A stretch of DNA of 64,000 nucleotides, taken from NCBI GenBank assembly GCA_041396705.1, contig JAWKYB010000013.1, positions 124,001 through 188,000 on the forward strand, read 5' to 3'. Source of the stretch: Alphaproteobacteria bacterium. GTDB lineage: Bacteria; Pseudomonadota; Alphaproteobacteria; CALKHQ01. Below, piece by piece: positions 23,699-33,068 of the stretch (position 1 is its first letter; each line of letters opens with the position of its first letter). The notes beneath the pieces are model-generated. The model did not search any database. It was not told the DNA's origin and saw only the letters and a list, made by a program, of their open reading frames with translations. The position numbers were made by a program, and so were the translations under genes.

Positions 23699-25031
23699 GC
23701 CCGCGCTTTGCCGGCGGCCATCACCCGGTCGCGGGTCGCGGAGACCGCGTTGGCGTGGCCGTCGAAGCCCTCGTAGCGGGCCAGCCGCTCGGCATGGCGT
23801 GCCATCTCCGGATAGGCCGCCGCGGTGACCTGGCCGATCGAGATGCGCTTCATGTAGTCGTAGGTCGACAGCGGCGAGTGGGTGCGCGCCGCGCCCGAGG
23901 TCGGCAACACGGCGTTGGGGCCGAGCACGAAGTTGCCCAGCGGCACCGGTGTGCTGGCGCCCAGCAGCACCTCGCCGGCATTGCGGATGCGGCCGAGATA
24001 GGTCATCGGCTCGTCGGCGACGATCTCCAGGTGCTCGGGCGCATAGTCGTTGACGAAGCCGATCGCCGCGGCGATGTCCGGCGCCAGCACGATGCCGCCG
24101 CGCGGGCCGCACAGCACCGTCGACGAGTAGCCGACCCGCTGCTCGCCCATCTGCCCCCAGTAGCCGGGAATGGCGTCGCGCGCCGTCTCCGCCACCTTGC
24201 GGCTGTTGGTGACCAGGAAGGCCGAGCTGTCGGGGCCGTGCTCGGACTCGACGATCAGATCGAGCGCGGCGATGGCGCCGTCGGCGGTCTCGTCGGCCAG
24301 CACGATCGCCTCGGAAGGGCCGGCCGGCAGGCCGGTGTCGATCACCCCGGCCAGCACGCGCTTGGCGGCCACCACCCAGGGGCTGCCCGGCCGACGATCT
24401 TGGCGCATTTCGGCACGGTCTCGGTGCCGTAGGCGACCGCGGCCACGCCGCGCGCCGCCGCACTTGTAGACGTTGGCGACGCCGGCGATCCGGGCCGCGA
24501 CCAGCGTCGGGCGTCGACGCCGCCGTCGGGCCGCGGCGGCGTGATCATCGCGATTTCCGGCACGCCGGCGACCACCGCTGGATCGCGGTCATCAGCGCGA
24601 CCGACGGGAAGGCGCCCTTGCCGCGCGGCACGTAGAGCGCGACCGAGGGGATCGGCTCCCACTTCTCGCCGGCGAACACGCCCGGGCGCGCCTCGTGCAG
24701 CCACATCGGCTCCGGCTTCTGGCGCTGGTGGAAATGGGCGGATGCCGTAGGCCCGCGTACTCGATCGATCGATCACGTCGGGTTCGACCTCGGCGAAGGC
24801 GGCGTCGACTCCCGGCGTCGCCCGGATCGCGTCCGCGGCGACGGCGGCCTTGTCGAACGCGCGGCCGAAATGGGCCAGGGCCGCATCGCCCTCGGCCTTG
24901 ACCCGGTCGATGATCGGCTGCACCCGCGCGATGAACTCGCCGAGGTCCGCCTCAGACCGCACCAGCAGCGCCGCCCGCGCCGCCGCATCCATCGCCTCGA
25001 GGTCGTAGAAACTGATCGTCCGGTCCGCCAT
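23695..25031 (-). pseudogene. hisD: histidinol dehydrogenase hisD, interrupted by about seven small indels
   Basis: HisD performs the last two oxidations of histidine synthesis (histidinol to histidine, NAD+). The N-terminus (MADRTISFYDLE from 25031) and the last 237 residues (from about 24408, with EHGPDSSAFLVTNSRKVAE and VLPTSGAARTHSPLSTYDYM) are intact. Between about 24390 and 24775 the frame changes repeatedly: -1 near 24770, +1 near 24752, +1 near 24736, -1 near 24582, -1 near 24512, -2 near 24447, -1 near 24390. Each separate frame still gives conserved HisD sequence (PEPMWLHEARPGVF, LYVPRGKGAFPS, VAYGTETVPKCAKIVG). Correcting the net -4 nt gives exactly 447 codons. Sequencing or assembly error is more likely than decay. 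Confidence 0.85.
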
Positions 25032-25092
25032 CGTCCGCCCCGTTGTTCGCGGGCCGAGTGCTAGCGCGTGAACGGGGCCGAGTCGAGGACGC

Positions 25093-25596
25093 TCAGCTGA
25101 TCGGCGCGCTGCCGTCGCAGGCCGCGGCGTCCGCCGCCGTGAAGCCGAGGCGCAGCAGGCCGCGTTCCCCGCTGACATCGGTCACCCAGGTCGCGCAGAT
25201 GCGGCTGAGGTCGGGCGCGATGGAGCCGTGGTGGCGGCCGTCGGTGACGAAGCCGCCGCGGCCGTCGCGCGGATTGGCCTCGAACAGCACGATCTTGCCG
25301 CCGGCGAGGCGGCCGAGCAGGTCGATGGTGGTACCGCTGGCCAGATATTGACCGGTACCGTTCAGCAGGATCACGCCGTCGATGCGACAGTCGGTGAAGG
25401 TGAACGCGACCGGGTCGCCCTGGGGCGCGCCGTCCCACTGGAAGGTGCCGACATAGGCCAGCGGCAGCGCGCCGCCGATCGCCTGCGCCTGCGCCGCGAT
25501 TGCGGGATCGGCGGTCGTCCCCTCGCAGGCCTCGGCCGGCGCCGCCAGATGTGCGCCGCCCAACACCACCGCAACCACCGCCAGCCAGCGCCGCAT
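25093..25596 (-). CDS. secreted hypothetical protein
   Basis: A 167-residue protein with a signal peptide (residues 1-24, ending AEACEG). The mature part has beta-rich segments and three Cys residues. I do not recognise the family. The ATG at 25596 is preceded by a strong GGAGGAGG about 6 nt upstream, which decides the start. It lies 61 nt upstream of hisD on the same strand and back-to-back with the TPP riboswitch on the other strand. Confidence 0.7.
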   Translation of the reverse strand: MRRWLAVVAVVLGGAHLAAPAEACEGTTADPAIAAQAQAIGGALPLAYVGTFQWDGAPQGDPVAFTFTDCRIDGVILLNGTGQYLASGTTIDLLGRLAGGKIVLFEANPRDGRGGFVTDGRHHGSIAPDLSRICATWVTDVSGERGLLRLGFTAADAAACDGSAPIS

Positions 25597-25662
25597 CGCG
25601 CGCCCTCCTCCGCAACCGTCCTGCGCCATTTGACAGCGCCCCGAATCCGTCCACATTATGAC

Positions 25663-25746
25663 GACGAGCTGGGGTGTCCGGCAGTGCCGGGCTGAGAGCA
25701 GACCCATCGAACCGGATCCGGGTAATGCCGGCGCAGGGAGCTTGTC
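25663..25746 (+). promoter_or_regulatory. TPP riboswitch (THI element)
   Basis: The sequence carries the conserved thiamine-pyrophosphate aptamer core in order: GGGGTG, GGCTGAGA (25690-25697), GACCC, GAACCGGATCCGGGTAATG and GCCGGCGCAGGGAG. An outer P1 helix pairs GACGAGCT (25663-25670) with AGCTTGTC (25739-25746), with one G-U pair. It lies 100 nt upstream of the ABC substrate-binding gene on the same strand. When TPP is abundant it should shut off the downstream operon. I could not decide between transcriptional and translational control. Confidence 0.92.
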
Positions 25747-25846
25747 GCGTGACGCACCGTCACCCAACCAACGCCTCCACGTTCATGCCCTCGGTCCGCG
25801 TCCGTCGCCCGGGTTGCCGCCAGCGCTGAACGGGAGGATCACGATC

Positions 25847-26977
25847 ATGCTGTTCCGGCCGCTGTTGCCGGCCGCCGTGGCGGCCGCCGGCCTTGCCCAT
25901 GCGACCGCCGCGCTGGCGGACGACATCTACGTCCCCGTGCTGGTGCCGATCACCGGCTTCCTGGCGCTGGAGGGGACCAGCCAGCGCAATGGCGCGGTGA
26001 TGGCGCTGGACGAGGCGCCAGCGGACCTGGCGGTGCGCAGCGAGGTTACCGACACCAACGTCTCGCCGGAGCAGGCGGTGACGGCGATGGAGCGCGCCCT
26101 CGGCGAGGGCGAGCCGCTGGCCGTGGTCGCGCCGATGCTGGGCACGCAGATGCTGGCCCTGCTGCCGCTGGCAGCCGACTACGCCGTGCCGCTGGTCACG
26201 ATCTCCGGCACCGCCGCCATCACCGAACAGGGCAATCCCTGGGTGTTCCGCTTCTTTCCCGGCGACGCCGTGGTCAAGGTCGCGCACGCCGACTATGCGG
26301 TCAACGCGATGGGCATGCGCGCGCCGGCGCTGATCTACCAGACCACCGCCTACGGCCAGAGCGGCTATGAGCAGCTGAAGACCAACCTGGCCGCGCTGGG
26401 CGTGACGCCGGTGCTCGAAGAGGGCCTGCCGGTCGATGCGCGCGAGATGCTGCCGGTGCTGAGCAAGGCGGTCGAGGCCGGCGCCGACGGGCTGATCCTG
26501 CACCTGCACGCCGGCTCCACCGCGCTGGTGATCAAGCAGGCCCGCGCGATGGGCCTCGACCTGCCGATCATCGCCGGATCGGCCATGCACCAGCCCGCGA
26601 CCGCTGCCCTGCTGGAACCGGCCGAGCTGGCCGGGGTCTGCGCAGAGAGCGGGGCCGCGCCGAACGCCGACGACCGGCCGGCGGTGCAGGCCTGGGCCGA
26701 GGCCTATCGCGCCGAATTCGACACCGAGCCCGATGCCTATGCGCTGACCCAATACGATGCGGTGCGGATGGTGCTGGCCGGCGCGGCGGCCGGCGCGACC
26801 GACGCCGAATCGCTGCGCGCCTGGCTGACCGAGACGCCCTATGACGGGCTGGCGATGCGCTACAGCTACGCCGACGGCGGCAACATGGCCCACGACGCGG
26901 TGATCATCTGCTACGACGGCACCAGCCGCACGCCGGCGATCGTCAAGCGCTATGCGGTGCCGGCCGCCGGCGAATAG
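25847..26977 (+). CDS. HAAT-type (LivJ/LivK-like) ABC substrate-binding protein, TPP-riboswitch controlled
   Basis: A 376-residue periplasmic binding protein with a signal peptide (1-23, ending ALADD) and a type-I periplasmic-binding fold (YVPVLVPITGFLALEG, VTISGTAAITEQ, YQTTAYGQSGYEQLK, ALTQYDAVRMVL). This class usually binds branched-chain amino acids, amides or urea. Its position behind a TPP riboswitch argues instead for thiamine or a thiamine precursor. That is an inference from regulation, not from residues. The start at 25847 is supported by GGGAGG at 25832-25837. It is the first gene of a four-gene operon. Confidence 0.88.
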   Translation: MLFRPLLPAAVAAAGLAHATAALADDIYVPVLVPITGFLALEGTSQRNGAVMALDEAPADLAVRSEVTDTNVSPEQAVTAMERALGEGEPLAVVAPMLGTQMLALLPLAADYAVPLVTISGTAAITEQGNPWVFRFFPGDAVVKVAHADYAVNAMGMRAPALIYQTTAYGQSGYEQLKTNLAALGVTPVLEEGLPVDAREMLPVLSKAVEAGADGLILHLHAGSTALVIKQARAMGLDLPIIAGSAMHQPATAALLEPAELAGVCAESGAAPNADDRPAVQAWAEAYRAEFDTEPDAYALTQYDAVRMVLAGAAAGATDAESLRAWLTETPYDGLAMRYSYADGGNMAHDAVIICYDGTSRTPAIVKRYAVPAAGE

Positions 26978-26980
26978 CCG

Positions 26981-27853
26981 ATGACGCTGGCGCCGCTGCT
27001 GGCCAATGCCGCCGCGCTGGGCGCGGCCTACGCGCTGATGGCGATCGGCTTCGTGCTGGTGCTGAACGCGGTCGGCGCGGTCAACTTCGCCCATGGCGAC
27101 TGGGTGGTGGCGGGCGGCTTCGCCACCGTGCTGGTCGCAGGCGTGCTGCCGTTGCCCGCCATCCTGCTGCTGCCGCTGGTGATCGTGGCGATGATGGCGC
27201 TGGGCCTGCTCTGCGGGCTGGTCGCCTACCTGCCGCTGCGCGACCGGCCGCCGACGGCGGTGTTCGTCTCCACCATTGCAGTCGGCATCGTCATCCAGCA
27301 GGGCCTGACCGCCGCTTTCGGCGCTGCGCCGCGGGCCACCCCGGCCCTGCTCGGCGAAGGCGCGGCGGCCCTGCCCTGGCTCGGCCTGTCCGGCCAGCAG
27401 GCGGCGACGCTGGCCGCGGCGGCGGTGCTGATCGGCGGGCTGGCCTGGCTGCTGGAACGCACCCGGCTCGGCCGCTGGCTGCGCGCCAGCGCGCAGGACC
27501 CGGAGATCGCGCGAAGCCTTGGCATCCCGGTCACCGCCATGACGCTCGCCAGCTTCGCCGCCGCGGCGGGGCTGGCCGGCGCGGCCGGGCTGATGACCGG
27601 GCATGAGCTGTTCCTGACGCCGACCGACGGCGGCCAGTTCATGCTGAAGGCCTATATCGCGGTCACCATCGGCGGCTGGGGCCGGATCGGCGGCGCGGCG
27701 GTCGGCGCGCTGGTGATCGCGGCGTTCGAGGTCGTTGGCGCCGCGCTGGTCTCCTATGTCTGGGCCGAGGCGGCGCTCTACGCCACCCTGCTGCTGGTGC
27801 TGGCGTTCAGGCCGCAGGGCCTGCTCGGCGAGGCGGCGCGGGTGCGGGCCTGA
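26981..27853 (+). CDS. LivH-type ABC permease
   Basis: A 290-residue inner-membrane permease with about eight hydrophobic segments. It has the LivH-type features GFVLVLNAVGAVNFAHGD near the N-terminus, a cytoplasmic coupling segment around LRASAQDPEIARSLGIPV, and a final LLVLAFRPQGLLGE. It starts 3 nt after the binding-protein stop and ends 7 nt before the fused permease-ATPase. It would form half of the membrane channel for the TPP-regulated uptake system. Confidence 0.88.
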   Translation: MTLAPLLANAAALGAAYALMAIGFVLVLNAVGAVNFAHGDWVVAGGFATVLVAGVLPLPAILLLPLVIVAMMALGLLCGLVAYLPLRDRPPTAVFVSTIAVGIVIQQGLTAAFGAAPRATPALLGEGAAALPWLGLSGQQAATLAAAAVLIGGLAWLLERTRLGRWLRASAQDPEIARSLGIPVTAMTLASFAAAAGLAGAAGLMTGHELFLTPTDGGQFMLKAYIAVTIGGWGRIGGAAVGALVIAAFEVVGAALVSYVWAEAALYATLLLVLAFRPQGLLGEAARVRA

Positions 27854-27860
27854 GGCGCCG

Positions 27861-29608
27861 ATGCGGCTGCTGCCCCCGCTCCGCCCCAGCACGGCCATCG
27901 CCATGCTCGCCGTCGCCGCGATGCTGGCCTATGCGCTGACCGGCGCCGGGCCCTATGGCCTGCGCGTGCTGACCCTGGCCGGCGTCTGGGCACTGAACGT
28001 GGCCGGCTACCAGTTCATTTTCGGCCATGCCGGCGCGCTGTCGCTGGCGCAGGGCACCTTCTTCGGCATCGGCGCCTATGCCAGCGCGCTGGCCAGCCTG
28101 CACCTGGGCGCCGAGTTCGCGCTGACCATGCCGCTGGCGGTGGCGGCGGCGAGCCTGGTCGCCGCGGCGGTGGCGGTGCCGGTGCTGCGGCTGGAGACCC
28201 ACTATCTGGCGCTGGCCACGCTCGGCATCAGCCAGGTCGCGCTGCTGGTCGCGGTCAACTGGGAGTCGGCGACCGGCGGCGCCAACGGCCTGCCGAACGT
28301 GCCCGGCATCGTGCTGTTCGGCGTCGCGCTCGGCCGCGGGCTGCCGACCTTCGTCGCGGTCTGGATCTGCGTCGGCGCCGGGCTGGCGATTGCGGGCCTG
28401 GTCCTGTCGCCCTGGCGCCGGCTGCGCTACGCGCTGCAGCGCGAGCGGCCGCTGGCGGCGGCGGCCGTCGGCATCGACCGTGCCAGCCTGCGCTTCGCCG
28501 CGCTGCTGCTCAGCGCCGCGTTCGGCGGGGCGGCCGGCGCGCTCTACGTCCACACCACCCGGGTGATCTCGCCCGACGCGCCGCCTTCTCGATCCTGGTG
28601 CTGACGCTGGCGATGACGGTGATCGGCGGCCGGCTCAGCCTCGCCGGCGGGCTGGTCGCCGCGCTGCTGCTGACCCACGTGCCCGAGTGGTTCCGGCTTC
28701 CTCGACCGGTACTACCTGTTGGCCTATGGCGCGGCGATGCTGGCGATCGTCGTGTTCGCGCCCGCCGGGCTCGCCGCCATGGTCGACCGCCTCGGGCGGC
28801 GCCACGGCGCGAGACACGGCGGCGCCGCCCAGCCCGCCGCCATCCGGGCCCAGCCACCGGCCGCGGCCGCAGGCGACGCACCGGCGCTCGCGATCGCCGG
28901 CCTGCGCAAGGGCTTCGGCGGCGTCGTCGCCGTCGACCTCGACCGGCTGGCGCTGCCGCCGGGGCAGGTCTGCGGATTGATCGGTCCGAACGGCTCCGGC
29001 AAGACCACGCTGCTGAACCTGGTCTGCGGGTTCGAGCGGCCCGACGCCGGCACGCTGGCGCTGTTCGGCGCCGACGCCACCCGCCTGCCGGCGCACCGGC
29101 GTGTCGCGTGCGGCCTCGCCCGCTGCTTCCAGCAGCCGATGTTGCTGGACGGCGACGACGTCATCGACAACGCCGCGCTCGGCGACGCCGGCGCCACCAG
29201 TCTGGCCGGCGCGCGCGCGGCGGCGGCCGCGGGCCTGCAAAGGTGCGGCATCGCGGGACTGGCCGCGACGCCAGTCGCCGCCCTCGCCTTCGGCCAGCGC
29301 CGGCTGGTCGAGATCGCGCGGGCGCTGGCCGGCCGGCCGCGGCTGGTGCTGCTCGACGAACCGGCGGCCGGCCTCGCCGACGACGACCGCGAACGGCTGA
29401 CGGCACTGATCGAGGCAAGCCGCGGCGACGGCACCACCTGGCTGATCGTCGACCACAATGTCGACTACCTCGCCGGCCTGTGCGACCGGCTGGTCTGCCT
29501 GGACGCCGGCCGCAGGATCGCCGACGGCCCGCCGGACGCGGTGCTGGCCGACCCGGCGGTCCGGCAGGCCTATCTCGGCCTGCCGCCGGCGGCGAGGCGG
29601 CACCGTGA
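27861..29608 (+). pseudogene. fused LivM-type permease plus LivG-type ATPase, frame broken by three indels
   Basis: The permease part (from 27861: GYQFIFGHAGALSLAQGTFF, YALQRERPLAAAAVGIDRA) runs to about 28580. A missing base shifts the frame (VLTLAMTVIGGRLSLAGG continues at -1) and an extra base near 28697 restores it. It then continues without stop or new start into an ABC ATPase with Walker A GPNGSGKTT, signature LAFGQRR and Walker B VLLDEPAAG. One more missing base near 29580-29600 is needed to reach the TGA at 29606-29608, which would overlap the livF GTG. Correcting the net -1 gives exactly 583 codons. The indels are probably sequence errors, and the permease-ATPase fusion itself looks real. 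Confidence 0.75.
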
Positions 29609-30312
29609 CCGTGCCGGCGCTGGCGATCCGCGGCCTCGTCGTGCGCTACGGCGAGGCGCCGGCCGTCGACGGCCTCGACCTCGCGGTCGCGCCGGGCGAG
29701 GTGCTGGCCGTGCTCGGCCCCAATGGCGCCGGCAAGTCGACGCTGATCAAGGCGGCGATGGGACTGGTCGACGCCGCCGCCGGCAGCGTGCATGTCGCCG
29801 GCACCGACGTCAGCCGGCTGCCGGCGGAGCGGCGCGCCCGGGCCGGCCTCGGCTATGTGCCGGAAGGCCGGCGCATGTTTCCCGGCATGACCGTGCGCGA
29901 CAACCTGCTGGCCGGCGCACGCGGCGGCCGCGCGGCGGTGGCGCAGCGGCTTGCCGGCGTCGAGGCGCTGCTGCCGGCGCTGGCCGAGAAGGCAGCCGCC
30001 CGCGCCTGGACCCTGTCCGGCGGCCAGCAGCAGATGGTGGCGATCGGCCGGGCGCTGATGACCGGCCCGCGGGTGCTGCTGCTCGACGAGCCCAGCCTCG
30101 GCCTGTCGCCGGCCCTGGTCGGCGACGTGATGCGCCATGTCGCCCGGATTGCCGCCGCCGGCACCGCCGTGCTGCTGGCCGAGCAGAACGCACGCGCCGC
30201 CCTCGCCGTCGCCGGGCGCGCCGTGCTGCTGCGGCGCGGCCGCATCGCCGAGTCGGCGCCGGCGGACGCCATGCGCGCCATGTTGGCCGGCCGCGGCCTC
30301 ACGGGCGGTTGA
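29605..30312 (+). CDS. LivF-type ABC ATP-binding protein
   Basis: A 235-residue ABC ATPase with Walker A GPNGAGKST, signature LSGGQQQ, Walker B VLLLDEPSLG and the LivF-type YVPEGRRMFPGMTV segment. The GTG at 29605 is chosen because it overlaps the upstream TGA (GTGA), as at other junctions in this window, and because the conserved domain begins a few residues later. It completes the TPP-riboswitch-controlled HAAT importer with two ATPase domains. Confidence 0.85.
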   Translation: MTVPALAIRGLVVRYGEAPAVDGLDLAVAPGEVLAVLGPNGAGKSTLIKAAMGLVDAAAGSVHVAGTDVSRLPAERRARAGLGYVPEGRRMFPGMTVRDNLLAGARGGRAAVAQRLAGVEALLPALAEKAAARAWTLSGGQQQMVAIGRALMTGPRVLLLDEPSLGLSPALVGDVMRHVARIAAAGTAVLLAEQNARAALAVAGRAVLLRRGRIAESAPADAMRAMLAGRGLTGG

Positions 30313-30400
30313 GCCGCCGCTTCCGGCAAGCCGCTTGTCGGCGCCGATTTTGCGGCCCATGCTGCCGGTTTCCTGCTGGGCAACGGGCGAGGTGGGCGAC

Positions 30401-32092
30401 ATGAAGTGGCTTGGGTTGGGTGGCCTTGCGGCAATCGCGGCCGGCGCGCTGGCCGGCACCGCCGCGGCCGACGGCGACCGCGAGCTGGTCATCGGGGTCA
30501 GCCAGTACCCGTCCAACCTGAACCCGCTGACCGAGGCGCATGTGGTGCAGAGCTACATCCACGGCATGACGCGGCGGCCGTTCACCGCCTATGGCCCGGA
30601 TTGGGAGGGCCACTGCTTCCTGTGCACCGCACTGCCCAGCGTCGCCGACGGCACCGCCGAGATCCGCGACATTCCGGCCGAGCTGGGCGGCGGCAGGGGC
30701 TGGGCGGCGACCTACACCATCGACCCGGCGGCGCAGTGGGCCGACGGCGTGCCGATCACCACCGAGGACGTGCTGTTCACCTGGGAGGTCGGCCGCCACC
30801 CGCAATCCGGCACGATCAATTTCGAGCTGTTCGCCAACGACATCGTCGCCATCGACGTGCGCGACGACAAGACCTTCACCATCCAGTGGGACAAGGTGTC
30901 GTGCGGCTTCGAGCTGATCAACAACTTCGAGCTTGTGCCCGCCCACCTGGAGCGCGCGCTGTTCGAGGCCGAGCCGTCGGCCTATGCCGAGCGCTCGCTG
31001 TACGAGACCGACCCGACCAACCCGGGGCTGTGGTTCGGGCCCTATGTGCTGTCGGACATCGAGTTCGGCGGCGAGATCACCATGACCCGCAACCCGCTGT
31101 GGTGGGGCGAACAGCCCTGGTTCGACACCATCCGGGTGCGGCCGATCGAGAGCACGCCGGCGCTGGAGGCCAATCTGCTGGCCGGCGAGATCGACATGAT
31201 CGCCGGCGAGGACGGCATCTCGATCGATCAGGCCATCGCCTTCGAGGAGAATCACGGCGACGAATACGACGTGATCTTCAAGCCGGCGCTGTTCCACGAG
31301 CACATCGACCTCAATCTCGACAACCCGATCCTGGCCGACCTGCGCGTGCGCCAGGCGCTGATCCACGCGATCGACCGCCAGACCATCTCCGACCGCCTGT
31401 TCGCCGGTCATCAGCCGGTGTCGACCGGCCCGGTCAACCCGCAGGACTCGGTCTATTTCGACGGCGTGCCGACCTACGCATTCGACCCGGCGCGGGCGGC
31501 GCAGCTGCTGGACGAGGCCGGCTGGACGTTCCGGCCCGACGCCGACATCCGCACCAACGCCGCCGGCGAGCCGCTGGCCCTGACCATCATGACCACCGCC
31601 GGCAACGCCACCCGCGAGCTGGTCGAGCAGGTGCTGCAGAGCCAGTGGCGGCGCGCCGGCATCGACGTCACGGTGAAGAACGAGCCGGCCCGGGTGCTGT
31701 TCGGCGAGACGCTGGCGCGGCGCGACTTCGATGCGATGATCATGTTCGCCTGGCTGAGCTCGCCGGAGAACATCCCGCGCACCACCCTGCACTCCACCAT
31801 GATCCCCACCGAGGCCAACAACTGGGCCGGCCAGAATTATCCCGGCTACGTCAGCGCCGAGATGGACGAGGTCATCGACGCGCTGGAGACCACCTGCGAC
31901 GACCCGGAGAAGCAGGCGCTGTGGGACCGGCTGCAGACCGTCTACGCCACCGACCTGCCGGTGCTGCCGCTGTACTACCGCGCCCAGCCGTTCATCCTGC
32001 CGCTCTGGCTGGACGGGGTGACGCCGACCGGCCACATGGACCCGTCGACCCTGTATGTCGAGCACTGGCGTCGCAACGACGGCGGCCAGTAG
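30401..32092 (+). CDS. peptide/nickel-type (SBP_bac_5) ABC substrate-binding protein
   Basis: A 563-residue periplasmic protein with signal peptide MKWLGLGGLAAIAAG to AAADG (1-24). It has the family-5 layout: SQYPSNLNPLTE, AQWADGVPITTEDVLFTW, RVRQALIHAIDRQTI, and a final LPVLPLYYRAQPF. Family members bind oligopeptides, dipeptides, nickel or heme, and the ligand here is not readable. ATG 30401 was chosen because it begins the signal peptide. An upstream in-frame ATG at 30359 would add 14 residues before it. Two permeases follow, but no ATPase. Confidence 0.88.
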   Translation: MKWLGLGGLAAIAAGALAGTAAADGDRELVIGVSQYPSNLNPLTEAHVVQSYIHGMTRRPFTAYGPDWEGHCFLCTALPSVADGTAEIRDIPAELGGGRGWAATYTIDPAAQWADGVPITTEDVLFTWEVGRHPQSGTINFELFANDIVAIDVRDDKTFTIQWDKVSCGFELINNFELVPAHLERALFEAEPSAYAERSLYETDPTNPGLWFGPYVLSDIEFGGEITMTRNPLWWGEQPWFDTIRVRPIESTPALEANLLAGEIDMIAGEDGISIDQAIAFEENHGDEYDVIFKPALFHEHIDLNLDNPILADLRVRQALIHAIDRQTISDRLFAGHQPVSTGPVNPQDSVYFDGVPTYAFDPARAAQLLDEAGWTFRPDADIRTNAAGEPLALTIMTTAGNATRELVEQVLQSQWRRAGIDVTVKNEPARVLFGETLARRDFDAMIMFAWLSSPENIPRTTLHSTMIPTEANNWAGQNYPGYVSAEMDEVIDALETTCDDPEKQALWDRLQTVYATDLPVLPLYYRAQPFILPLWLDGVTPTGHMDPSTLYVEHWRRNDGGQ

Positions 32093-32107
32093 CGCGGCAG
32101 CGCGCCC

Positions 32108-33061
32108 ATGGGGGCATTCCTCGTCCGCCGCCTGTTCGGCCTGCTGCTGGTCAGCCTTGCCGTCTCGTTCGCCACCTACAGCCTGATCGGGCTGATGCCC
32201 GGCGACCCGATCGACGTGATGGTGCGCTCCGATCCCGAGCTGACCAGCGCCGATGCCGAGCGGCTGAAGGCCCGCTACGGCCTCGACCAGCCGCTGGTCA
32301 CCCGCTACGTCAACTGGGCCGGCGACGTGCTCGGCGGCGACCTGGGCTACTCGCGCACCTACCGGGTGCCGGTCGGCGAGATCCTGCTGCCGCGCCTGGT
32401 CAACACGCTGATCCTGCTCGGCGCCGCCTTCGTGCTGTCGCTGGCGATCGCGATCCCCGCCGGCGTGCTGGTCGCCCAGCGCCCGCGCAGCGCCACCGAC
32501 TATGGCGTCAACCTGTTCTGCTTCGCCGGCGTGTCGGTACCGCCGTTCTGGCTGGCGCTGCTGCTGATGTACGGCTTCTCGGTGGCGCTGAAATGGCTGC
32601 CGCCCGGCGGCGGCGGCTCGGTCGAGCGCGACGGCTTCTTCGGCTGGCTGAGCTACCAGGTGCTGCCGGTCACCGCGCTGACCGTGGCCAGCCTGGCCGT
32701 CTACATCCGCCACGTGCGCGCGGCGATGACCGAGGCGCTGGGCCAGGACTATGTCCGCACCGCGCGCGCCAAGGGCGCCTCCAACCGGCGCGTGGTCTAC
32801 CGCCACGCCCTGCGCAACGCGATGATGCCGGTGGCGACCATCGTCGCGCTCGACTTCGGCACGCTGTTCTCCGGCGCGCTGGTCACCGAGCAGGTGTTCG
32901 CCTACCCCGGCATGGGCCGCACCATCTACGACGCGGTGTTCGCCAACGACTACAACCTGGCGCTGGCCGCGCTGATGCTGGCCACATTCGCCATCCTGAT
33001 CGCCAACCTGCTGGCCGACCTCGCCTATGCGTGGCTCGACCCGCGTGTGACGCTGCGCTGA
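32108..33061 (+). CDS. DppB/OppB-type ABC permease
   Basis: A 317-residue inner-membrane permease with six predicted TMs. It has the OppB features RRLFGLLLVSLAVSFATY at the N-terminus, LMPGDPID, RYGLDQPL, and the EAA-type coupling loop ALGQDYVRTARAKGASNRRV near residue 215. It lies 15 nt after the binding-protein gene and 7 nt before the DppC-type gene. Confidence 0.9.
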   Translation: MGAFLVRRLFGLLLVSLAVSFATYSLIGLMPGDPIDVMVRSDPELTSADAERLKARYGLDQPLVTRYVNWAGDVLGGDLGYSRTYRVPVGEILLPRLVNTLILLGAAFVLSLAIAIPAGVLVAQRPRSATDYGVNLFCFAGVSVPPFWLALLLMYGFSVALKWLPPGGGGSVERDGFFGWLSYQVLPVTALTVASLAVYIRHVRAAMTEALGQDYVRTARAKGASNRRVVYRHALRNAMMPVATIVALDFGTLFSGALVTEQVFAYPGMGRTIYDAVFANDYNLALAALMLATFAILIANLLADLAYAWLDPRVTLR

Positions 33062-33068
33062 GGCCGCG

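Noticed and set aside
22406..24463. Reading the kinase as a 685-residue fusion extending into hisD
   Set aside because: The extra 255 residues are out-of-frame hisD. The GTG at 23698 with a GTGA overlap gives the natural 430-residue protein.
24763..24774. GATC repeats (GATCGATCGATC) as an attachment site or methylation cluster
   Set aside because: They fall inside hisD at a position where the aligned protein needs one more base; part of the indel patch, with no mobile gene nearby.
28719..30404. Reading the LivG ATPase as continuing to 30404
   Set aside because: Beyond about 29590 the frame is a shadow of livF. An indel and a TGA at 29606-29608 give a sensible end.
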